From NCBI RefSeq assembly GCF_021155765.1, contig NC_060115.1, forward strand, positions 3,472,001 through 3,536,000: a stretch of 64,000 nucleotides of DNA. Direction: 5' to 3'. This document shows positions 40,001 through 47,770 of this stretch, piece after piece. The position numbers and the translations under genes are program-made. The stretch's first letter is position 1. Every line of letters starts with the position of its first letter. The notes under the pieces were generated by a model that saw only the letters and a program-made list of their open reading frames with translations, was not told the origin of the DNA and ran no database searches. Origin of the DNA: Diprion similis (lineage: Eukaryota > Arthropoda > Insecta > Hymenoptera > Diprionidae).

Positions 40001-42206
40001 CTCGTTTAAGATCTGGGACCATTTAATTGGACAGTGACAAATCTTCTTACGAGATTGATTTTTTCTTCGATGTTTGATCACTCTATATAGATTTTTTGTA
40101 TACAGCTTGGCATTTGAAAAAATTTCTCTGATTCTTTCCGTAATACGTTTCAGCGGTAATTCCAGCTTAACTCCGAAATTTGCTGATTTTCTGTGTAATT
40201 TTCCGAGTCGTCGTTTATTTTAATATACATATGATTATATATGGATCGTAATTTTCCACTTTATTTCCCGTTGGTGATCGTTTCGTGTTTTCCGAGTGAT
40301 CCTCGCTTCCTGGTAATTCATTCCTGGCAGATGGTGAATTAATATATATCCCCTTGTGTTTGTTAAAAATTTTAATTTGTCTTCAAATTTCATAGGTGTC
40401 TAGGAGAAGGGCCAGCATCGCAACGATATCTCGACCCGCAACGGTTAATTCCCTGCAAGAGGCATTAACAAAGGCAACGCCTCATCATATAGTGGCGAAT
40501 CCGACTCGTTGCACTCAGTGCCTACCGATCGTTAGTGCGATTTCCCTAGTTTTTCCCAAATAAAAATACCGATAACCTATAGGGAAACCGCACGCATAAG
40601 GTACGCCCCAGTGCAGTGAGTCGAATTTGCTATATTTATTATTTCATGAATTCACCTTGCTGTCTGGCGTAGATCGCGAATCGTATAGACGCATGCACAT
40701 ACCTGTGTACGATAATGTACATGTATACTACTTTGGTATGTATGTATACCCGAAAAAAGTCAATTCTGAACCCCATCCCCCTAATTTTAACGGGTCAGAA
40801 GTAAGGCTGGCAGCACTAGCGTCTAACTATTGAATAACACATTTCGTTAATCTTGCGGTCTCGATTTTGTGCCCTTTTCGAGACCCATCAACCTTTGTTT
40901 GGAAGCTTCTTTTTTTTTATCCTGTTTGAATTTTCAAGTATAATTCTAATGGAGAATTTCGCATTAGACACTCTGCATGTAGCACAACACCAAATTCTCT
41001 AAGAAATTTTCTTTGGCGTTTGTAATAATTCATAATGATCCGATTGCCAATCATACAGGATAATGTGAGACAGCAGCGTGTCTCTATATCCGGTAGAATG
41101 ACATTGAGGCGGCCTTCGCTCAGTTACGACACGCAGAGGTGGGACGAGAAATTGGATAGAACCGAGTGAGTATAACAATGCGAATATTATGGGAATTCTA
41201 TGTCTTTGCATATGTTGCGCTTGAATATACGCAGATAACACAAACAATTGTTATTATATATGAATATTTTCAACGGTTCCAGCAGCAGTTCAAGCAGCAT
41301 CGGAGAGCTGAGAGAAATATTCGAGCAGGCTGAGTCAAGGCGCGGTTCGAAGGAAGAAAATAACAATTTGATTCGCCGACAATTGAACAACTTCAGCGTC
41401 GGTAATTGCGAAAGTGGTGATTTTGATACGTTTGCAAGTACCAGGGGAGATTCAACCATTTGTCAAGCTCAAGTCAGAGACGAGGAATTACTAACTGAAA
41501 ACATAACACCGCGGTAATTTCTGATTCATTATTGCTATTGTAGTGTTATTATTCACGTCCATCTCTCCAACATCCCGAATTAAAGTGATGCAATCGCTCA
41601 TATTATGGTCATTGCCTGCATTGTATAACTCACATATCGTAAGTGCAATAGATGTCTGTTTGTATAGACATGCGTAGTAGATTATTCATTGCAGTTGCAA
41701 TCCTATAATTTACTTGCTCCTGCGTAATTATTGTTTATTTCACATTTTTCCAAATTAAAAAGTATCTTAATTGAAGAAATCCACCGAAACAATTCACGAA
41801 TTCAGCCATAATGCGCGGGGTACGAATAATTAAATTAACCGCTAGCGGGGCCTTTTGTATAAATTTGAAAGATTTACGCGCAAGCAATTTCGAAATTGAT
41901 TTTTAAAAAAATATATATTTTATAATCTTGCCCTACTTTGCCTCACATATTTGTGTTTTTGCGAATGAAAGTATTCTTTTCTGTTACAGCCAGAGATTGC
42001 CTCGACTCTTCGGAATTTTGTGGGATCAAGTTTCTCGCCTCCCTCTATTTTGGTACATTTTATTTGTTGCGGTATTTTTTTTCGGTTTCTACAGCAACCG
42101 GTACGTAACCACAAGATACATGGCGCCTTTGAAGTGGTGGTCGATCGAAGAAATATTCCAAAGATACGGCTACATTCGGCGTAACCTGCCACCACCACCT
42201 GTCTGA
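22075..42206 (+). CDS. EF-hand/coiled-coil IRAG/LRMP-family protein with C-terminal KASH-like anchor
   Basis: A predicted tail-anchored linker of about 1740 aa. Exons assembled by phase: 22075-22102, 22711-22816, 23027-23203, 23294-23379, 23487-23532, 23840-24055, 24265-24430, 25318-25512, 25920-26003, 26680-26787, 27182-27303, 27420-27606, 28315-28457, 31880-32158, 32423-33756, 34056-34552, 37186-37430, 38018-38045, 38535-38675, 38939-39168, 39652-39766, 40396-~40530, 41059-41165, 41283-41513, 41990-42206. Residues about 10-95 (LEKIFSECDGPSNGKVAVAK... YNGEVTRQQYYDVSRSWL) resemble the degenerate EF-hands of KASH5. About 160-370 is strong coiled coil. About 400-1300 is serine-rich and disordered. 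About 1350-1510 (KYTALSIGLGTDRATLLRRL, HQERRVSRAALLADRYLQAL) resembles the coiled coil of IRAG1/LRMP. The last exon has a hydrophobic segment (LFWYILFVAVFFFGFYS, about 1687-1703) and a short tail ending NLPPPPV, as in KASH peptides. The exact end of exon 22 and links across the large introns are inferred. A 3' AATAAA is at 42423. Confidence 0.8.
30770..30788. repeat. Poly(T) tract in intron
   Basis: A run of 19 T sits in the 3.4 kb intron between exons 13 and 14 of the KASH-like gene. I see nothing else of note in that intron (28458-31879); its open frames are short. A proline/serine-containing frame at 28640-28880 follows a tctcag acceptor-like site but lacks a matching donor in phase. Confidence 0.7.
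36846..36970. mobile_element. Inverted-repeat MITE-like element in intron
   Basis: The left end tttttaggattcgcatctca continues as cgcaagat, and the right end, read in reverse complement, is tttttcaggatcctcatgtc continuing acgcaagat. The arms are about 28 bp and highly complementary around a 70-bp centre. The element is about 125 bp, non-coding, and lies in the 2.6 kb intron between exons 16 and 17 of the KASH-like gene. Flanks are AT-rich (taatt/ttat), so a target duplication is not certain. Confidence 0.65.
40742..40826. mobile_element. Half copy of the 1760-1967 palindromic element
   Basis: This segment matches the left arm of the element at 1760-1967: both run gta-t/c-accc, attctg, ccctaattt, gtcag, then ggctggcagc-a/g-ctag and gtctaac in the same order. 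About 50 bp can be aligned with few mismatches. No complementary right arm follows, so this is a truncated or solo arm. It lies in the intron between exons 22 and 23 of the KASH-like gene. Confidence 0.55.
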
Positions 42207-42910
42207 TCTGACTTCTTTTATTGTATTTGTATAATACCGACAATATGGTTCAATTGAATCCGGTTGATAGATTGGATTACATCGTGTCCATGACGTTCGT
42301 TCTTAGATACGGGGAAGGTACCGCAAGTGCTTTGAATTTTGCGACCTAGCATATATTTCTATATTATCTATAATATTATTTTGTGCAGTAACATTTATAT
42401 AAATTACGGTAGATTGGTCAGCAATAAAGTATTCTGTCTACAGTATAAGAATCTTACAGTATGTAGTACCTGGAGGGAACCTTCCCTTTCTCCTCCCAAA
42501 AGTAAACAGTTTGAAATTTTTTTTAACGCAAATAATGCATTTTCGAAGAAGAAGCTAAGTCGTTGAACCGCCTCGATAAGTACAGCTTATTATCAATGTC
42601 GCGTCAAGAACGCGCTTTGCTCTACTTCTGCTCTAAAACCGCCGTTTGTGAGTCAGTCAAACGCTTTGCTTTGGAACTGCTGTCGAGCGCTGGTCAGTCC
42701 GTGAATTTATACCGAAAACCCGGTTCAATCTGGTTCCGTGGCAGCACTATCGCCGCCAAGAGCGACGAAGGAAAAAGGCTTATTAAAAAGCTATTATAGG
42801 CAAAGGAAATGAATTGCATCACGAATATCGCCTTTTCATGTGTAGCACATTTGAATTACGCGCGGCTAGATATTACTCTCCTCGATCTAAAGACGTCACT
42901 ACGGCCATGA

Positions 42911-43204
42911 CTATAACGATGGGCGAATGGCGAGCCCACTGACGAAAAAACCTTCGATATCATCGCGCTGCATGTGGCAGAAGTTCGAACCCTCGACACA
43001 ACGATGAGCGACCGATGATTCACGGTACGGAACGCGCGAATGGTGGCCTTCTTTTTCCGGTGACAAGTCCGACACGAAGCACCCAAGTATGTCTGCTTTT
43101 TCAACAAATCCACAGATATCTCGTGCATCCGCAATGTTAAACGTGCAATCATAGTCTTGATATATTATGAGTTTACTCACGAGCCATAAAAACGTTGCAA
43201 ACAT
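42911..43204 (-). CDS. Unrecognised 97-aa ORF with hydrophobic N-terminus (doubtful)
   Basis: The frame opens with a methionine followed by a hydrophobic stretch (FATFLWLVSKLIIY) that could act as a signal or anchor sequence, and contains five cysteines. I recognise no family. It lies 350 bp upstream of RpS10 in divergent orientation, where a short divergent gene or promoter-upstream transcript is possible. A consensus donor (gtgagt) occurs at codon 9, so the true transcript may splice there instead of reading through. Chance occurrence is quite possible. Confidence 0.2.
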   Translation of the reverse strand: MFATFLWLVSKLIIYQDYDCTFNIADARDICGFVEKADILGCFVSDLSPEKEGHHSRVPYRESSVAHRCVEGSNFCHMQRDDIEGFFVSGLAIRPSL

Positions 43205-43469
43205 AATTTCGCGTAGTCAGATGCGATGTAATATTCGTAAATCTAGTGTTGTGAGCTGTGTTGAAGAGTGTCCATATCGGATATATCTTACGTTCGCCAC
43301 GCAATTGTCTCGTGGATGTTCAAATTTCATTCGTTCAATTAGATCTATTATGGCTCGAGAAAAATGTGTTGCTATCCGATTATTTTGGCAAAAAACATTT
43401 CAAATTCGACGAATATAATCACCAAGCAAATTCTTGTTTTAAATCCAATCGTGACATTTTGTAACATCG

Positions 43470-43500
43470 CCTAACCCTAACCCAATACGACCTAACCTAC
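43470..43500 (-). repeat. CCTAA telomere-like motifs upstream of RpS10
   Basis: Two short blocks, cctaaccctaaccc and cctaaccta, lie 55-85 bp upstream of the RpS10 start codon. They are of the same type as the motifs at 10775, 10961 and 20757. Confidence 0.6.
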
Positions 43501-43529
43501 AGCTGCAACGAACTATGATATTGGAATAA

Positions 43530-43553
43530 ATACTCTTTTCGATCATTTACAGA
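43530..43553 (+). promoter_or_regulatory. Candidate TCT/TOP initiator of RpS10
   Basis: The pyrimidine string ctctttt at about 43532-43538, some 20 bp before the ATG, resembles the TCT initiator / 5'-terminal oligopyrimidine motif of animal ribosomal protein genes. If used, it would give a very short leader. The same DNA (atcatttacag|a) could instead be the end of a 5'-UTR intron whose acceptor is at 43551-43552; the sequence cannot separate the two. Confidence 0.3.
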
Positions 43554-44762
43554 ATGTTGATGCCCAAGAAAAACCGCGTTGCCATTTACGAGTACCTCTT
43601 CAAGGAGGGAGTAATGGTGGCTAAAAAGGATTATCACGCACCCAAGCATCCAGAACTCGAGACCATACCCAATTTGCAGGTTATCAAAGCTATGCAGGTA
43701 ATGGAAGTAAACGTTATGAAATTTTACTGTCTTTGACGATTATTCTGTTATCTCACCGTGTTGACCGGTAAATTACGGATCCTAGCCTAGGAAGGATTGT
43801 CCGCGCAGGTAAATCCGGGGAAAGTAGTAGAATTTCGTTAGACAGGGGGGAGTTGGGGAATTTCGTAAATCGTTGTGGCTATTCGTACTCAAAAGAAAAC
43901 CGACACGGAATACTCTGAATGTGTCAAATTTTCGCGTTTTCGAAATTATTTTGAAAAATTTTAGTCTGAACAATCTCCAGGTTCACCCTGTAGTACAAAC
44001 AGAAACGTTGTAAAGATGAAATGAGTTATTTATTTGAAGACATCAAAAGTAGTGTGATTTATTAAGAATGTATTATCATTAAATGGTATATTACTCAAAA
44101 TTCATATTTTCTGGCCAAAATATCTGGTAAAGTCAGAGATTCCAGAAATCAGGTAGCATACGAACGTTTATAGTGTACTCCGAAGAAGAAGACATTTGAT
44201 TTTGTTAGTTCCATTGTTGATAGAAATTTGAAATTTTCGTAACTGTGGTAAAAAATACTTGAGAAATGCAACCTTTAGCATATCTAGAGTCTTTCGTGTA
44301 GAGGCGTGTGAATAAACGCTCTGCTTGTTTTGTTATAACTTCACATGGGAAAACTTGCAACTTTTTTCAAATACCAATGTTTATGTCATCTTACCATTTT
44401 GTATCGAACGATTATTATTTCAGTCCTTGAAGTCACGAGGTTACGTCAACGAGCAGTTTGCTTGGAGACACTTCTACTGGTACCTGACGAACGAGGGCAT
44501 CGAATACCTGCGAGCTTATCTCCATCTCCCTCCAGAAATCGTTCCTGCAACATTGAAGAGACAGGTCAGACCTGAAACCGCGCGGCCCAGACCCGCCGCT
44601 GGCCCTAGGAGCGAGGGATCGCGACCAGCTGAAGACCGTGCTGGTTATCGCCGAGGTCCTGGCGGACCGCCAGCACCTGGTGATAAAAAGGCTGATGTTG
44701 GCGCTGGTACTGGTGATCTCGAGTTCCGTGGAGGATTTGGGCGCGGAAAAGCTCCACAATAA
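43554..44762 (+). CDS. RpS10: 40S ribosomal protein S10 (eS10)
   Basis: This is a component of the small ribosomal subunit head near the mRNA entry/beak region. Two coding exons, 43554-43697 and 44424-44762, encode 160 aa (human about 165). The eS10 plectin/S10 winged-helix domain is clear: [58 protein letters not shown], and [20 protein letters not shown]. It is followed by the usual low-complexity RP/G-rich tail ending FGRGKAPQ. The start is the first ATG after the acceptor-like site at 43551-43552. One AATAAA overlaps the stop codon (44758-44763) and a second at 44811 is the more likely poly(A) signal. Confidence 0.97.
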
Positions 44763-45519
44763 ATAAGCTTCGTTTATTACATAAAATGCAACAAAATCTG
44801 TATAATCATGAATAAAACATGACTCAGTACATACCCATTTCTTTAGTTTTCCTTGTGTTTAATTAAAATTTTCTTACCAGTAATGAATTTTTCTGTTCCT
44901 TTGACAGAATTTTTTAGTAGGAAGTAACTCAGATTAGTGCAGAGGTCTCACATTTTTTAAGAGAGTTACAGTGTATTTTGACTTGATGGAATTGCATTGT
45001 CATTATTTCACGATGAGTAATTTTAACACTGCTGATACCTGACGAAAACTTGGTGCTTCAATTATCTGGTTTTGTTGCAATACTTGTGTACGGATTTTGA
45101 GAATTATAACAAGTGCACTCCATTCATAACTATTGATTATTATCAAGCTATTGCAGAAGTTTGCCTTTAGAATGCATAGATCAGCCACCTAAGTGGAAAA
45201 TCCTGATTTTCTTTTCTAGTGAAATCACAAATCTGCGTTACAGCAGGTCGAGACAGACGTACGAGAGATGTTATTAAAATAGAGTCAAATATTTTTATTC
45301 CTATTGTTTATTCAAAGATGTTGAATACAAAATCCACGTTCTGTCATTAATTTGTGTTGCTTTTCCACTGTCGTGCCAATTTACTCGAGGTAGTGACACA
45401 AAATTGATTCAAAACTGATGACAAATGGGGTTCACTGTTTCAAGTCGTAAAAGAGGATTTATAATACAAACATTACTTGTATGTCACAGTTGAATCCAAA
45501 TAAGGCATTCGTGTAAATA
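44763..45519. other. Convergent 3' region of RpS10 and RPAC2
   Basis: This region holds the RpS10 3' UTR (AATAAA at 44811) and, on the minus strand, the RPAC2 3' UTR, whose AATAAA reads as TTTATT at about 45307-45312. About 450 bp between these signals is AT-rich with no gene seen. Confidence 0.65.
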
Positions 45520-46517
45520 TTAACGGGAGGCCTGCCATGCAGTGTCAAAGGCTTTGGCGGTATATTCGCAGGCTTTCTCCAGATCTTCCAATCCTTTTCT
45601 TAATATATCAACAGCGCGACCAGACTTTGCCTGTATCCTGAAGTGCATCTTAGTCTCTGCAGGATGGGGCACGGTATAACCACAGAATTGAACATCTGGA
45701 CTACAAATCAAATTAGAACATGTTATAATTAAATTGTTTTTGACTAGATATTAATAAAAAATATTGATGAATACAGAGGTGTGTAAGGTAAAATAGGATA
45801 AGAAATTAAAATGAAATCAATATTAATTCGACTGAAACAAAGAATAAAAACAGGACAAATTTTTACTATTGAGCAATAATTGATCGAAGAGCATTTCCTA
45901 AAGTATGACCCTCATCCTGGAATACAAAAGTTTGTGATTTTTCTCCAGACTCCTCATCTCCGGCAAGCTGCAAATAGAAAATATCACAGTATTAACAACA
46001 TTGCTTCCGAACACAAGGTTATAGAAAATAATACTGCTTCCAGTCATATGTAACTACAAAAGAGTATCACGTTCCTTATGCATTGAAAATGTCAAATTGG
46101 TCAATTTCATGGTCGTAACCAAAGGGGATACTTCGAAAAAGTAAACATTTTTGCTCGACTAGTGCATTACGAGTTTATTCCATGCAATGCTTCATCAAAT
46201 TATCGGCGAATTGGGGCAAGCAGTTGTAAGTCACGCAATCATGCGAGAGATAATAGAACAAATTGGCCTCCATTCTAGGCTGAAGGTTTTATAAACTATC
46301 GAAGAGAAAACTTGCATGAAAATCGTCCAATTCAAGTATATGCCTACTGAACACTTATCATGCCCAGTAGTACTAAGAAGACTTGTATCCAGAAATATAA
46401 TTAATTTAATAGAATCACTTTACAGTTTCAGTGACACTCAGGGTCGCTACATAAGTCCAGTGATCGGTAAACTGTTTTAGAAAATACTATTCATATCACC
46501 TCTGCTAAACGTCCCAT
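45520..46517 (-). CDS. POLR1D: RNA polymerase I/III subunit RPAC2 (AC19)
   Basis: RPAC2 is a shared small subunit of RNA polymerases I and III, an alpha-like RPB11 homologue that pairs with RPAC1 during assembly. Exons 45967-45867 and 45700-45520 are secure: GEKSQTFVFQDEGHTLGNAL is the family's signature, joined in phase to SIIAQ-Y-PDVQFCGYTVPHPAE and KMHFRIQAKSGRAVDILRKG. An 18-nt first coding exon at 46517-46500 (MGRLAE, donor gtgata) joins in phase to LAGDEESGEK. It is a prediction, since so short an exon cannot be proven from sequence. The product would be 99 aa, shorter than the human protein mainly at both termini, as in other insects. Poly(A) signal is near 45312-45307. Confidence 0.9.
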
Positions 46518-47100
46518 TTGAAAATAGATTGGGAAGTCAGACTTTCAGTGATGCTTGTAAAGAAATATGTCACTGATCTCTCACTGTTTCAGTCCGGAAT
46601 GTCAACGCGTTTACAAAAATCTTCTCTTTTGCTTTTGATAGGTTATCAGCATGTATTCTTGTCACACGAGTCTTTATTGTTGACGTGCGAAGGTGCGCGA
46701 AAGTCGCTGCTGCAGTGTGCATCCGCTGCTATGTTCAGGGTAGTCACAGAATTCTGACGAAACATTCGAACGTGCTCGGTGCCGTGTTTGCGTACCGAAT
46801 TCGTGCTGATTTGCGCGTAATTCAGTACTTTTTCGTAGTTAAACTCGATCCGTGGGGGTGGCCTCGGTAAATGATCATCAAATATACAGTTTAATCTCAC
46901 CCAGAGGTTAATTTTCACGTATTATACCCGTGACTGATTTTTTTCGATTTGAACAAATGACGATCGCGTTTCAGCGGTTGCGTATTTACACCGCCGACTT
47001 ACGCTGAGTCTTAAAATTCGTTAATATTCTCGGTATATTTGTAGAAAAATTATGTTTTAAATGTGTCATCTAGTTTGGAAAGTACCGTTTTTGTTTCGTA
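46518..47100. promoter_or_regulatory. Upstream region of RPAC2 and the 47-kb mini-gene
   Basis: This is the intergenic region between the predicted RPAC2 start codon (minus) and the candidate plus-strand mini-gene. A moderately GC-rich patch at about 46670-46870 is the likely RPAC2 promoter/leader region. No TATA box or other named motif was recognised with confidence. Confidence 0.35.
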
Positions 47101-47770
47101 GTGATTATTTCGGGTGTAAAAGCAGTAGTGATATACGATCCGTGTGCAATATTGTCTTGGGGTCGATAATAAGAGCTGATTCGGACGATTCTACACTTTG
47201 GAAACATCGAGCGACTAGTAAGTTTCCGTGATTCCGTGATTTCGTGTATAGACAGGAAAAGTGTCGAAAAATTATTAATATTATTACTTCAAGACGTGTT
47301 TTACCGTAGCTCCCGTAAATTTAGAGATCTTACGCGTTGCTGAATGTGAATTAAGCATCCCGACGGTTAACCATCGCTTACTCGGCTTACTGCGAATTCA
47401 ATTCCGATATGGAATTGAAAGAATCCGAATTGAGCGTTCAAGAGCGGTAATTAACACATCTGTTTCTTTTTCAGTTTTTGAAGCGAAAAATTTTCTAGAT
47501 CAGAAAGGTTTTCGTTGTCAACCAACCTGTTGCCGAATCGATGTGGATTCGTGTGATGTGCGGATCTGAAGCTAACTCGGCGCTGGTCAAACGAGAAGTG
47601 CGGCTCGCTCAATGGTGGTGCTTTTATTTGAGGCGGTTAGTTGGATTATCGAGCGTTCAGCAATCGCTCGGTGACGTCACCGATATAGAAGTAGCAAATT
47701 ACAAATTTTTTGCTCCCTTGCCGAACTATACTTCTAGATGATTAACTAATAACACGAAGAATAAAGAAAT
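47100..47770 (+). CDS. Candidate two-exon mini-gene with a 66-aa ORF
   Basis: I recognise no family. What can be seen is a strong donor GTAAGT at 47218, a strong acceptor (ttctttttcag) ending at 47474, and a second exon with a 66-codon ORF at 47541-47741. The ORF starts MWIRVMCGSEANSALVKRE and ends LPNYTSR; a canonical AATAAA at 47760-47765 lies only 19 nt after the stop. The transcription start is unknown (estimated 47.1-47.2 kb). The ORF carries a GGTGACGTCACC palindrome (a CRE-like site), which is unusual inside coding DNA. It could equally be a spliced non-coding RNA with a chance ORF, or a divergent transcript of the RPAC2 promoter. Confidence 0.35.

Larger units (their letters stand above)
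42207..43553. other. Intergenic region, KASH-like gene to RpS10, with small unassigned ORFs
   Basis: The 3' UTR of the KASH-like gene probably ends shortly after the AATAAA at 42423. The remainder is more GC-balanced than other intergenic DNA and holds two frames I cannot assign: plus 42563-42799 (78 codons, MNRLDKYSLL...) and minus 43204-42911 (97 codons, starting MFATFLWLVSKLIIY). Near 43166-43180 the minus strand has a good donor (ctc|gtgagt) in the middle of the latter frame. The RpS10 upstream region, with CCTAA motifs, occupies the right end. Confidence 0.5.

Noticed and set aside
42563-42799. 78-codon plus frame after the KASH-like gene
   Set aside because: It lies downstream of that gene's AATAAA with no recognised family, no own splice sites and no poly(A) signal close by; kept only as a note.
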